Assembly: GCF_021655555.1 (NCBI RefSeq)
Contig: NZ_AP023086.1
Location: 3,998,685 to 4,062,684 of the forward strand
Length of the DNA: 64,000 bases
Source of the DNA: Marinagarivorans cellulosilyticus
GTDB taxonomy: Bacteria > Pseudomonadota > Gammaproteobacteria > Pseudomonadales > Cellvibrionaceae
Reading direction: 5' to 3'
The notes below the pieces were generated by a model. The model searched no databases, had not been told where the DNA came from, and saw only the letters and a list, made by a program, of their open reading frames with translations. The translations under genes were made by a program, and so were the position numbers. Positions 25,614 through 34,447 of the stretch are shown here, in pieces (the stretch's first letter is position 1; each line of letters begins with the position of its first letter).

Positions 25614-26768
25614 ATGAACGGCCAAACAAACCGCGTAATGATTGTCGATGACAATCCATCTGAAATTCAAACGATATTGGGCGCCCTTAAAGCACACCAC
25701 ACCATTAATGTCGCCACTAGCGGTGAACAAGCTATTAAATCATTAATGGCTTCTAATGAAGAGCAACTACCAGAATTACTATTATTAGATATAAACATGC
25801 CGGGCATAGATGGTTACGAAACCTGCTTGGAAATTAAAAAAGCGCCCAAGCTTCAACATATTGAAGTTGTCTTTTTCTCCGCCAATGATTCCACAGAAGA
25901 AATCACAAAAGGGTTTGATGTCGGCGCTTGCGACTACGTCATTAAACCTTTTGACAGCGACATTTTGCTATCAAAAATAAAAACAACCCTTAAAAACAAA
26001 GAACAACGCAAAAGCTTAACCGCCGCCGCAAAAACAGCGAACACCATTGCTATGAGTGCCATGAGAGATTCTGGCGACCTCGGCATTATACTGTCTTTCT
26101 TAAGAGCTTGCTTTGATGTTAATAACTTAGACGAGTTGGCTCATTGCGTTATCGATGCCCTTATTGGCCTAAACCTTACCGGCTCAACATTGCTTTACGA
26201 CAACGCCGACAGCGCCATTCACAGCAGCGACAACTCAATATCCGAATTAGAAATCACGTTTCTTCAACGCTTAAGGTCCAGCGCCCCCAGCATTCATGAA
26301 TACAACAGAAAAGTCATTATTGGGCGCGAAGGAATAGCACTACTGATTAATGACTTACCAGACGACCGAGATAATGCCGCAAGATTAAAAGACCACTTAA
26401 TGACCCTAGTCGAGGGCATCCAAAACAAACTAGCACATATTAAGCAAGCCAATGAAGGTAAGACAGCGAGGCTTCTCAAGGTCCGAGAGACCGTTGTCGG
26501 CGCACATAAAAAACTCACCGCCGTGCAGGAACAACAAAAAAATCATAAAGCCGGCAACATGAGTATCTTGGATGAAATGGTACACGAAGTAGAAGCTTCG
26601 TTTTTCGCTATGGGCCTAACCGACGCTCAAGAAGAACAGCTACTGCACATATTTACCACAGCCGCTAGTAAAGCATTGGATCACTTTGAGCAAGGCATTG
26701 TTATCGACCAGCAACTGGAAACTATTATCAATGAGCTTTCCAGTAGCATCATTAAATTTTCAGACTAA
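25614..26768 (+). CDS. response regulator with unassigned C-terminal output region
   Basis: A 384-residue protein. Residues 1-125 are a receiver domain with D12/D13, phospho-acceptor D59 (LLLLDINMPGIDG), S89 and K111 (YVIKPFD). The remaining 250 residues contain a possible degenerate GAF-like segment (about 150-270) and a long helical tail. I cannot name an output function, as no HTH, GGDEF, EAL or HD motif is visible. Placed directly after the REC-Hpt gene, it may be the partner that the Hpt domain phosphorylates. It converges on flhB with a 5-bp gap. Confidence 0.8.
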   Translation: MNGQTNRVMIVDDNPSEIQTILGALKAHHTINVATSGEQAIKSLMASNEEQLPELLLLDINMPGIDGYETCLEIKKAPKLQHIEVVFFSANDSTEEITKGFDVGACDYVIKPFDSDILLSKIKTTLKNKEQRKSLTAAAKTANTIAMSAMRDSGDLGIILSFLRACFDVNNLDELAHCVIDALIGLNLTGSTLLYDNADSAIHSSDNSISELEITFLQRLRSSAPSIHEYNRKVIIGREGIALLINDLPDDRDNAARLKDHLMTLVEGIQNKLAHIKQANEGKTARLLKVRETVVGAHKKLTAVQEQQKNHKAGNMSILDEMVHEVEASFFAMGLTDAQEEQLLHIFTTAASKALDHFEQGIVIDQQLETIINELSSSIIKFSD

Positions 26769-26773
26769 CGCCG

Positions 26774-27907
26774 CTAATCAAAATACATATCACGAGGAAC
26801 AATAATATTTTGAGGCCGGCTAGGCCGTTCCCCGCGACCAAAGCGATATTCACGCAACTGAAAAATATAAGCCAATATTTTAGCAACAGCCACGTAAAGC
26901 CCCGAAGGAATTTCACTGCCAACGTCCGTTGTGTGGTAAACCGCACGGGTTAAAGCTGGTGCCTGTACCATTTCAACCTTGTGCGCCTTAGCAATTTCTC
27001 GAATTTTCATGGCCACATGATCTACGCCCTTAGCCACACATATTGGTGTAGCCATATCGGCAGGATCATATTTTAATGCTACAGAGTAGTGCGTTGGGTT
27101 GGTAATAATCACATCGGCAGTCGGCACATCCGCCATCATTCTTTTTTGCGACATTTCCCTTTGCAGCTGACGGATACGGCCTTTAACTTCGGGCTTACCT
27201 TCACTATCTTTCATTTCATCTTTAATGTCTTGCATCGACATTTTAAGCTTTTTAGTATGCTCGTAAATCTGAAAAGGAACATCAATCGCCGCCACAAGCA
27301 ATGTCGACGCCGATACCACCAACGTTGTTATTGCACTTAAATAAGCCGCCTGATGAATAGCCTCTTCCACAGGTTTATTGACTAACCCCAATATATCGTC
27401 GGCAATCAAACTTAACATAACGTAAGCCGAGATCATCACCACTAATACTTTGGCGATTGATTTGATTAGCTCTACCAGCGATTTCACCGAAAACATTCGC
27501 TTAAGGCCCGCCAGTGGATCCATTCTATTGAGTTTTGGCGCCAGTGCTTTATTGCTCCACAAAAAACCACCTAAAGCCGTAGGGCCCGCGATACATGCGA
27601 ATAATACAGCACCAAAAAATGGCAATAGCGAGTAAAAAGCCTCATAAATTGATGAGGCAAAAATACCAAGCAATTTCTGCGCATCAAAAAGTGTTTCGCG
27701 CGAAGCGCCAAAACAACTGCGCATAACATCCATAATGGCCTCTGTTATGGCAGGTCCTGTCACCATTAATGCAACCGTACCCAGCAATAACAAAGCGCTT
27801 GTTGTAAGCTCTTTCGAGCGGGGAACATCGCCATCTTCCCTAGCCTTCTCAAGACGTTTTGCCGTGGGGTCTTCTGTTTTTTCCTGCGAACTATCATTCT
27901 CGGACAT
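26774..27907 (-). CDS. flhB: flagellar export switch protein FlhB
   Basis: A 377-residue FlhB. Four membrane segments occupy about residues 34-215. The cytoplasmic domain carries the autocleavage site NPTH (IITNPTHYSVALKY, about residue 270), where self-cleavage switches export from hook to filament substrates with FliK. The opening SSQEKTEDPTAKRLEKARE is standard. Its ATG overlaps the fliR stop by one base. Last gene of the fliL operon. Confidence 0.96.
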   Translation of the reverse strand: MSENDSSQEKTEDPTAKRLEKAREDGDVPRSKELTTSALLLLGTVALMVTGPAITEAIMDVMRSCFGASRETLFDAQKLLGIFASSIYEAFYSLLPFFGAVLFACIAGPTALGGFLWSNKALAPKLNRMDPLAGLKRMFSVKSLVELIKSIAKVLVVMISAYVMLSLIADDILGLVNKPVEEAIHQAAYLSAITTLVVSASTLLVAAIDVPFQIYEHTKKLKMSMQDIKDEMKDSEGKPEVKGRIRQLQREMSQKRMMADVPTADVIITNPTHYSVALKYDPADMATPICVAKGVDHVAMKIREIAKAHKVEMVQAPALTRAVYHTTDVGSEIPSGLYVAVAKILAYIFQLREYRFGRGERPSRPQNIIVPRDMYFD

Positions 27908-28671
27908 TAATTCACCATATTGCGAACAAACATAAAACCATCACCAACAATACGCTCAAAATACTCCAGCATACCGCCCAGCCCTATATAAATTAGAATC
28001 ATGCCTAACGTTAACGTAAACGGAAAACCTACAGCAAATATATTTAATTGCGGCGCGGCTCGACTCATAATACCAAAAGCAATATTCACAAGAAGCAAGG
28101 CCGTTAATAAAGCAATACTCATTAACAATGCCGAAGTGAACAACCATGTGCCTAAGCCTGCTATGGCGTAAAACTCAATAGCACCATAATCACCTAATTT
28201 AACACTATAAAAGCTCTCGACGACCAGCTCAAGCAACACTAAGTGACCATCAAATGCAATAAATAGTAACGTTGCAGCAACCAAATAGAATTGTGAAATA
28301 ACAGTTGTTTGCACGCCATTAACGGGGTCATTCATGGATGCAAATCCCAACCCAATTTTCATCGCTATCAATTGCCCCGACAAAACAAAACACTGAAAAA
28401 CCACCTGAAAAACAAAACCGACTGCACCACCAACAAGTAATTCGGCGCCGATAGTCCCCAACATAAATACCGACAGTATTGGCGGTGCATCTTGCTGGGG
28501 AATTAAGGGCGCAACAATAATGGTAATAACAAAAGCCATTATTACCCGGCTGCGCGCAGGCAAAACCCGAGTACCAATAACCGGCATGGTTAAAAACAAC
28601 GCACCTATTCTGAAAAAAGGCATTAAGTACATTTGAAAAAGTGCGTCTATCTCGGAAAATGTGAAGTTCAT
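27907..28671 (-). CDS. fliR: flagellar export apparatus protein FliR
   Basis: A 254-residue multi-span inner-membrane protein of the flagellar type III export gate. The sequences FFRIGALFLTMPVIGTRVLPARSR near the start and GLGFASMNDPVNG are FliR signatures. With FliP and FliQ it builds the export pore. It lies 1 bp from fliQ and overlaps flhB. Confidence 0.95.
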   Translation of the reverse strand: MNFTFSEIDALFQMYLMPFFRIGALFLTMPVIGTRVLPARSRVIMAFVITIIVAPLIPQQDAPPILSVFMLGTIGAELLVGGAVGFVFQVVFQCFVLSGQLIAMKIGLGFASMNDPVNGVQTTVISQFYLVAATLLFIAFDGHLVLLELVVESFYSVKLGDYGAIEFYAIAGLGTWLFTSALLMSIALLTALLLVNIAFGIMSRAAPQLNIFAVGFPFTLTLGMILIYIGLGGMLEYFERIVGDGFMFVRNMVN

Positions 28672-28672
28672 A

Positions 28673-28942
28673 TTATCCGATAATATGTGGAATATCGTAA
28701 ATAAGGCGATTAAAAAGGTCTGTAAGACGGCTAAGCAACCAAGGCCCCGTCATCATAATCGTTGTTAGTGTCATCACCAATCGAGGCAGAAAACTCAATG
28801 TTTGTTCGTTGATTTGTGTCGCGGCTTGAAAAACGCTTACAATCAAACCAACTGCCAAGCTTGGCCCTACAATCACAACAACAATAATGACAGTAAGGAA
28901 AAAAGCTTCGCCCAAAATATCTAAGACTACTTGCGGCGTCAT
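28673..28942 (-). CDS. fliQ: flagellar export apparatus protein FliQ
   Basis: An 89-residue protein with two membrane helices, the standard FliQ size. GLIVSVFQAATQINEQTLSFLPR is the conserved core. It joins FliP and FliR in the export gate. Flanked by fliP (15 bp) and fliR (1 bp). Confidence 0.95.
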   Translation of the reverse strand: MTPQVVLDILGEAFFLTVIIVVVIVGPSLAVGLIVSVFQAATQINEQTLSFLPRLVMTLTTIMMTGPWLLSRLTDLFNRLIYDIPHIIG

Positions 28943-28957
28943 AACAACCTCCTACAA

Positions 28958-29851
28958 CTAAACACCAAAACTTGCCGCCAACGTACCAATAATCAATGCC
29001 CAGCCATCCACCAAAACAAACAGCATTATTTTAAACGGCAAAGAAATTATCAAAGGCGATAGCATCATCATACCCATCGCCATAAGAATACTGGCCACGA
29101 CAATATCAATAACCAGAAAAGGAATAAAAATAATAAAACCAATTTGAAAAGCGGTTTTCAGTTCTGATGTTAAAAACGCGGGCATTAATATCGAAAACGG
29201 AATTTCTTGTGTATTTGCCACCGGCTCCCGTTTTGCGATTCGAAAAAACAGCGCTAAATCTGATTCCCGAGTTTGCGCTATCATAAAAGCACGCATTGGG
29301 TCTTGTGCTCTTGCTAAGGCTTCACGCGCGTCAATTTGCTCATGAGCATAAGGTAAATAAGCCTCATCGTAAATTTTTTCTAAGATTGGACTCATTATAA
29401 AAAAGGTTAAAAACAATGAAAGACCAATCAAAATTTGATTAGATGGCGACTGCTGTAAGCCCAGCGCCTGCCGCAGAATAGAAAAAACAATGATAATCCG
29501 CGTAAAGGAAGTCATCGTCATTAACATGGCTGGAATAAATGACAAAGCCGTCATTAGCAGCAAAACTTGTAAAGTAACGCTGTAGTCTTTTTGCCCGTTT
29601 GGCGCTCCGCTTACGGTGAGCACAGGCATAGCAGGCACTGGAGCAAAGCCCAATGGCGCCGCCGCAGAATTAAGCCCACTCACCTCCTCTATGCGCTCGG
29701 CTTCAGTGCTTGGATCAGGAGGTGTTTGCGCTTGCGCCTCTGCGCTTTCTATCGCCCAGTAACACACCGCCACTAAAATAAGCCCTAAAATTAAATGCGG
29801 TTGCTTGCATAAAAAGCGCAAACTCGCAGGCATAGAAGAAGGCAGTATCAC
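28958..29851 (-). CDS. fliP: flagellar export apparatus protein FliP (GTG start)
   Basis: A 297-residue FliP, longer than usual at its N-terminus, with a signal-peptide-like segment (LILGLILVAVCYWAIESAEA) and a Pro/Glu-rich linker before the four-helix core. MTSFTRIIIVFSILRQALGL is the family signature. A GTG start at 29851 is preferred: AGGG lies about 6 bp upstream and the GTGA overlaps the fliO stop. It forms the pentameric base of the export gate. Confidence 0.95.
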   Translation of the reverse strand: MILPSSMPASLRFLCKQPHLILGLILVAVCYWAIESAEAQAQTPPDPSTEAERIEEVSGLNSAAAPLGFAPVPAMPVLTVSGAPNGQKDYSVTLQVLLLMTALSFIPAMLMTMTSFTRIIIVFSILRQALGLQQSPSNQILIGLSLFLTFFIMSPILEKIYDEAYLPYAHEQIDAREALARAQDPMRAFMIAQTRESDLALFFRIAKREPVANTQEIPFSILMPAFLTSELKTAFQIGFIIFIPFLVIDIVVASILMAMGMMMLSPLIISLPFKIMLFVLVDGWALIIGTLAASFGV

Positions 29852-30426
29852 TTTTGACCCTTTAATAAAAATTCATTGAGCTTATGCTGAAAGTCCATCG
29901 CCGTTTTAGCGCCTAAATGCGGCGACGGTAACTCGCTGCTATCAAAACCCAGCATCGGCACAGCCTTTACCAAATTCACGTTGCCACTGGCAACACCAAT
30001 CAATAAGCTTTCACCGGCAAAATCAACAACCACCAAACGCTCTTTAGCACCAACATTAAGCGTTTCACGTAGAACTAACTGCTTACCTCTTTTTAATGCC
30101 GTAAAGCCTGTACGTTTTAGCAACCCTGCCACAACGACTATAACCAGCAATACCACCATTAATGCACCAAGCACTTTTATTATTGAGCGCGCTGGGCTTA
30201 AACCAGATGTCGCCAATGCATTGCCCGTTTCTTTTTTATTCCCGAGTGGCGAAGCCAAAGCCGTAGTATTAATATCTTCCGCCATTGCGGTATTTTCAGG
30301 CAGCCCCCGTGCAACCAAAGGGTCTACAGCAAGGTTGACTTGCTCAGTTGCAAGCACCGGCGTCGCCTGCGCAATGCAATGCCCCGTTAAACTTAGCATC
30401 ACAATAAAAACAATGAATTTTGTCAT
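29848..30426 (-). CDS. fliO: flagellar biosynthesis protein FliO
   Basis: A 192-residue protein with an N-terminal signal or anchor, an approximately 60-residue linker, one strong membrane helix (VLGALMVVLLVIVVVAGLL) and the small cytoplasmic FliO domain (QLVLRETLNVGAKERLVVVDFAG). It assists assembly of the FliP pore. It overlaps fliP by 4 bp and lies 5 bp after fliN. Confidence 0.92.
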   Translation of the reverse strand: MTKFIVFIVMLSLTGHCIAQATPVLATEQVNLAVDPLVARGLPENTAMAEDINTTALASPLGNKKETGNALATSGLSPARSIIKVLGALMVVLLVIVVVAGLLKRTGFTALKRGKQLVLRETLNVGAKERLVVVDFAGESLLIGVASGNVNLVKAVPMLGFDSSELPSPHLGAKTAMDFQHKLNEFLLKGQK

Positions 30427-30431
30427 CGATG

Positions 30432-30860
30432 CTACCTCAGTTTTTTAATTCGCTCTGAAGGACTAATAACATCAGTCATTCGAATGCCAAATTTTTCATT
30501 GACCACAACCACCTCTCCGTGGGCAATGAGCGTACCATTCACCAAAACATCCAGCGGTTCGCCAGCGAGTCGATCCAACTCAATTACCGAGCCCTGATTT
30601 AGCTGCAGTAAATTCCGGATGGTAATTGCAGTACGGCCAACCTCCATAGAAATGCTGACAGGAATATCTAAAATGACGTCCAGATCCGGGCGGCCATCAA
30701 CGCTCGCTGCTGCGCCAGTGCCGGCAGCAGCGGCAGGCTCGTCAAACTCCTCAAGATCAACCGCCTGAGCAGCCTCTTCCTCTACTTGCTCCTCCATAGC
30801 TGCAGCCCATTCATCGGCCATGCTGTCCTGATCAACATTATCATTCTCGTCATCACTCAT
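30432..30860 (-). CDS. fliN: flagellar motor switch protein FliN
   Basis: A 142-residue protein. The first 70 residues are acidic and low in complexity (the EEQVEEEAAQ and PAAAAGTGAAA region), and the C-terminal SpoA domain (LDVILDIPVSISMEVGRTAI to DVISPSERI) is classic FliN. The ATG at 30860 has GAAGGAG upstream and overlaps fliM by 8 bp. It sits in the C-ring, controls rotation with FliM and FliG, and helps recruit export cargo. Confidence 0.94.
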   Translation of the reverse strand: MSDDENDNVDQDSMADEWAAAMEEQVEEEAAQAVDLEEFDEPAAAAGTGAAASVDGRPDLDVILDIPVSISMEVGRTAITIRNLLQLNQGSVIELDRLAGEPLDVLVNGTLIAHGEVVVVNEKFGIRMTDVISPSERIKKLR

Positions 30861-31857
30861 CAGTTTCTCCTTCGGGCGCACCCGGCTTAAATGGGCCTGC
30901 TCGGTCTATTTGTTCACACACTTTAAGGGCTAGGTGCTCACCACGTTGACCTAGCGTGGTTCTGAACATAGGCACACCGTTGGCCGTTAACACTTGCATT
31001 TCTGGTAAATTTATCGGGATAACATCACCGGGGCGTAGCTCAACAATATCGCGCAAACTAATATCTCGACGGGCAATGTCGCACTCAAGTTCAACTTCCG
31101 CATCCATCACATCCTCACGTAACGCATTTATCCAGCGGTCGTCTCTTTCGTCGGTATCCGATTGCAAACCAGCATCAAGAATTTCTCTAATTGGCTCGAC
31201 CATCGAATACGGCATCGTAATGTGAAGTTCTCCGCCGCCGCCGTCGAGCTCAACATGAAAAGTACTGACCACAACCACTTCGCTCGGACTAACAATATTG
31301 GCCATCGAGGGATTAACTTCTGAATTAATATATTCAAAATCAATTACCTTTACTGCGCGCCAAGCTTCTTTTAGATCAATAAAAGCCTGCTCCAATACCA
31401 TCTGCACAACACGTAATTCTGTGGGTGTAAATTCACGCCCTTCAATTTTGGCATGTCTACCATCACCACCAAAAAAATTGTCAACTAATTTAAAAACAAG
31501 TTTTGCATCAAGAATGACCAAAGCTGTACCACGTAAAGGCCGAAACTTGATCATATTCAAACTGGTCGGCACATAAAGGGTATGGACATATTCGCCGAAC
31601 TTTTGAATTTGAATCCCCCCAACAGAAACATCTGCAGTACGACGCAGTAAATTAAACATGCTTATTCGGGTATAACGTGCAAAACGCTCATTAATCATTT
31701 CTAACGTAGGCATTCGCCCACGAACAATACGGTCCTGACTTGTTAAGTCATAATTACTGACCGCAAGGGGATCACTGTCGTCCTCCGTTTCGACATCGCC
31801 ATCATCAACACCGTGAAGTAAGGCATCGATCTCATCTTGTGATAATAAATCTTGCAT
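30853..31857 (-). CDS. fliM: flagellar motor switch protein FliM
   Basis: A 334-residue FliM with the N-terminal CheY-binding helix LLSQDEIDALLHGVDD, a central CheC-like domain (SMFNLLRRTADVSVGGIQIQ) and a C-terminal SpoA domain (ELRPGDVIPINLPEMQVL). It receives phospho-CheY and switches motor direction. 9 bp after fliL and overlapping fliN. Confidence 0.96.
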   Translation of the reverse strand: MQDLLSQDEIDALLHGVDDGDVETEDDSDPLAVSNYDLTSQDRIVRGRMPTLEMINERFARYTRISMFNLLRRTADVSVGGIQIQKFGEYVHTLYVPTSLNMIKFRPLRGTALVILDAKLVFKLVDNFFGGDGRHAKIEGREFTPTELRVVQMVLEQAFIDLKEAWRAVKVIDFEYINSEVNPSMANIVSPSEVVVVSTFHVELDGGGGELHITMPYSMVEPIREILDAGLQSDTDERDDRWINALREDVMDAEVELECDIARRDISLRDIVELRPGDVIPINLPEMQVLTANGVPMFRTTLGQRGEHLALKVCEQIDRAGPFKPGAPEGETDE

Positions 31858-31866
31858 CCCTTTACC

Positions 31867-32376
31867 CTACTGCATTACAAAGTTGGTAAATAAAACCTGC
31901 TCGATACTTGGCTTGCCGATTTCTTTCTCTAGAATTTTCTGCAGTTCTTGCAAGCACTGCTGACGAAGCAATTCTTTTCCTTCAGCCGTTTGCAATTCGT
32001 TATACATTTGACCACCAATCGTTAACACCAACGCATTGGTAATTAGAGGCGCATGAAGCTCGATAGCGGAAATGACACTTTCGTCACGGATTAATAAAGT
32101 AACGTCGACCTGAGCATAACGCTGCCGCCCCTTGTAACCGAAGTTAGCAATAATGGCCGGTTTAATCGGGTAGTAAATCGCCGGTTCTTTGACGTCCTCA
32201 ACAACCGCTTCCTCAGCTGGCATTTCTTCTGCCGGAGGAGTCATCAATTTAAGGGCAAAAATAGTTCCCCCGACTGAACCACCAACCAGTAGTAAAGCCA
32301 ATAGAACCAATAGAATCAGCTTCTTTTTGCCGCCGCCAGCTGGCGCTTCGGCACCGCTTTCTTCCTCTTCAGCCAT
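31867..32376 (-). CDS. fliL: flagellar basal body-associated protein FliL
   Basis: A 169-residue protein with one membrane span (about 17-42, LILLVLLALLLVGGSVGG) and a periplasmic stomatin-like domain ending VLFTNFVMQ, all typical of FliL, which stabilises stator units around the motor. First gene of fliLMNOPQR-flhB, with a candidate sigma-54 promoter 50 bp upstream. Confidence 0.94.
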   Translation of the reverse strand: MAEEEESGAEAPAGGGKKKLILLVLLALLLVGGSVGGTIFALKLMTPPAEEMPAEEAVVEDVKEPAIYYPIKPAIIANFGYKGRQRYAQVDVTLLIRDESVISAIELHAPLITNALVLTIGGQMYNELQTAEGKELLRQQCLQELQKILEKEIGKPSIEQVLFTNFVMQ

Positions 32377-32425
32377 GTCAAAAACTCGTCGTTTATTAAA
32401 TTTTTTATCAATTAATTAATGACGG

Positions 32426-32441
32426 AGCAAAAAAAGGGCCA
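32426..32441 (-). promoter_or_regulatory. candidate sigma-54 promoter of the fliL operon
   Basis: On the minus strand TGGCCCTTTTTTTGCT fits TGGC-N8-TTGCW with GG and GC 10 bp apart. Transcription would start near 32414, about 38 bp before fliL. In pseudomonads the fliL operon is RpoN/FleQ dependent, which agrees. Confidence 0.6.
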
Positions 32442-32486
32442 CATAACTATTAAAGACACACATAAAGTTGTTAACACAGAGGCACA

Positions 32487-32516
32487 AAAAAGGCCGCGAT
32501 ATACGCAGCCTTTTTC
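32487..32516 (-). terminator. terminator after fliK
   Basis: A 7-bp stem (GGCTGCG/CGCGGCC with one G-T pair) is followed on the minus strand by a T-run. It separates fliK from the fliL operon. Confidence 0.6.
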
Positions 32517-32533
32517 GTCACATTTTTTAGTTG

Positions 32534-33886
32534 CTATACAAAGTGATCTACAGCCGAACGAGGAACATGCACAACATGCTGCTCGGGCTGAGCCTCCTCT
32601 GGGCCTCCTTGGGGTTCGCCACCATAAGTTTGCGAATCATCACTATCAGAAGCTTGCTGATCAGTCACATCCGCTTGCACAAGATCTAACCCCTCCTCAT
32701 CAAACGAGTCTTTTAAGCGCTGCAAAGTGGAATCTAGAGCTTCGCGGACAGCCGCATTTTGCGCCGAAAATGTAACCGTCGCTTGCTCATTGGCCATTGA
32801 TATTTTGACGTTTATCGGTCCCATATCCTGCGGGTTTAACTGTATTTCAGCTTGCTTAATATTTTGCGAAGCCAAATTGGCTGAACGTTCCGCAATTTGG
32901 CCAGCCCAAGCCGGCGAGCCAAAACGTACATTAGCCGAAACAAAAACACGATCCACTGCTGGCAAAGGCGCTTTTGGTGAAAGCTCTGTCGCGGGTAACG
33001 CAGGCTTAAAATCTTGCTCTTCTTGTAATGAATAATTTTGCTGAAAACTAAAACCTTTTTCGGGCATTAGCGCTTCTGAAGCACCCGCTTTAGCGGCAAT
33101 CACGCCAGAGCCTTGCGCCATGAATTTATTGGATAATGCCTGAGTTAACTGTCCATTATTCATTGACGACAACATACCGCCCCCGCTTTGCGGAGTACCG
33201 GTAGGAAGAGTAGACTTACCTAACATCACAACCGATGCTGAAGTCGAGCTTAACTCGTCATCGCCGCTCACAGCAACCTCAGGTGTCGCATTCTTTAGCG
33301 CAAAACCTTTTATCGGCATACTGGCCAGCGCTTCCACTTTACCTTCCGAAGCCGGCGACTCCGTTAGCTTCGCTTGTAGCGGCAAATCGACCTTTTGTAG
33401 ATCAAGCGCCGCATTCGGCCCCATCTCCGCGCCGACCTCTGGCGCCTCGCCCGCGCCAGATAACAACTCTTGAGGCTTAAGCCCCTCTGCTTGCACAGGA
33501 GAAGTAAGCGGCTTGACTTCCCCTTCAGTCAGAAAACTAGGCTCTTCAATAGGCAGTAATTCACCAGCCATGTCTGGCGCCGGCGCCAGCACGGCCTCAG
33601 GGCCGATCACTTGTGCAGAGGGCTCGTTTGTCGCTATGGGGTTCTCAGTAGATGTATTTTTATCATTATTGACCTTACCCTCATCGCCTTGACTATTTTT
33701 TTGTGCCGCCCTAGCCATCGCTTTTTTAAAGTCTTTTGCATCCTGCGCTTGTTGAGTATCACTAGCGGAGCTTTGTCCAGCGCGACCATCCGCGGATGCA
33801 GCTTCGCGACTGGCGTTTTGCTTTTTAGGCGCGTGATTAGCAACAGGCTTATCTAGCATGTTTAAAGCAGAGGCATGAGTCGTCAT
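32534..33886 (-). CDS. fliK: flagellar hook-length control protein FliK
   Basis: A 450-residue protein with a long low-complexity N-terminal half rich in Ala, Glu, Pro and Ser, which acts as a molecular ruler, and a C-terminal Flg_hook domain (AEIQLNPQDMGPINVKISM at about 345-363, then VREALDSTLQRLKDSF). It halts hook growth by acting on FlhB. The ruler half is poorly conserved in all species, so identification rests on the C-terminal domain and on position before fliL. Confidence 0.93.
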   Translation of the reverse strand: MTTHASALNMLDKPVANHAPKKQNASREAASADGRAGQSSASDTQQAQDAKDFKKAMARAAQKNSQGDEGKVNNDKNTSTENPIATNEPSAQVIGPEAVLAPAPDMAGELLPIEEPSFLTEGEVKPLTSPVQAEGLKPQELLSGAGEAPEVGAEMGPNAALDLQKVDLPLQAKLTESPASEGKVEALASMPIKGFALKNATPEVAVSGDDELSSTSASVVMLGKSTLPTGTPQSGGGMLSSMNNGQLTQALSNKFMAQGSGVIAAKAGASEALMPEKGFSFQQNYSLQEEQDFKPALPATELSPKAPLPAVDRVFVSANVRFGSPAWAGQIAERSANLASQNIKQAEIQLNPQDMGPINVKISMANEQATVTFSAQNAAVREALDSTLQRLKDSFDEEGLDLVQADVTDQQASDSDDSQTYGGEPQGGPEEAQPEQHVVHVPRSAVDHFV

Positions 33887-33929
33887 TATTTCGTCCTGCA
33901 GATTAAGTCTTGTATCAAAACTAAGAGAA

Positions 33930-33945
33930 TGCAGAAACTACGCCA
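33930..33945 (-). promoter_or_regulatory. candidate sigma-54 promoter of fliK
   Basis: On the minus strand TGGCGTAGTTTCTGCA has the invariant GG and GC 10 bp apart. A start point near 33918 would give a 30-bp leader to fliK. The match is weaker in the middle than the fliL site. Confidence 0.45.
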
Positions 33946-34095
33946 ATGGTTAACAAAAGATTACAGCGCAAGGTTTATAGCTTTATTGCGCACACTATGG
34001 ATATAACGAAAGCTGTAAATACAGCCAAAAAACTGTTTGAAGTCAGTTTTTTGGCGTACCTGGGCTTATCAACAGAGGGAATGCGCAACCGACAA

Positions 34096-34434
34096 TTAGG
34101 CAACGCTAAAATCTTGCAAAGCTTGGCAAACAGCGGAAAATTCTTTCACAACAGCGGAAAATATTGGTTCGGCACCGGCAAGGTTTTGCGCATGTCCCAT
34201 TGCCTCAAGCTGACCACAATAATCGGCCAATAAATTTGCCCCGACATTGCGGCTACTGCCTTTTAGACCGTGAGCTTCGGCATAGAGGACTTCTGCACTA
34301 CCAGCAGATAAGGCTTCTTGCATTTTATCTATTCGCGCTTGACCATCAAGAATAAAACGCTCAACCAAAACCTCAAAACCCTCGGCTAACAATTCTTTAA
34401 GCTCGGCCAACACACCTAGGTTTACAGACTCCAT
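34096..34434 (-). CDS. hptB: histidine phosphotransfer protein, HptB-like
   Basis: A 112-residue stand-alone Hpt domain, with the phospho-accepting histidine in EAHGLKGSSRNVGA. The ATG at 34434 follows GGAG by 6 bp; an ATG one codon earlier is also possible. In Pseudomonas the HptB-HsbR-HsbA relay takes phosphate from several hybrid kinases and sets the choice between swarming and biofilm. Here hsbR and hsbA lie directly upstream and fliK downstream, the arrangement of pseudomonads. Confidence 0.85.
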   Translation of the reverse strand: MESVNLGVLAELKELLAEGFEVLVERFILDGQARIDKMQEALSAGSAEVLYAEAHGLKGSSRNVGANLLADYCGQLEAMGHAQNLAGAEPIFSAVVKEFSAVCQALQDFSVA

Positions 34435-34447
34435 CATAGGCTCCACA

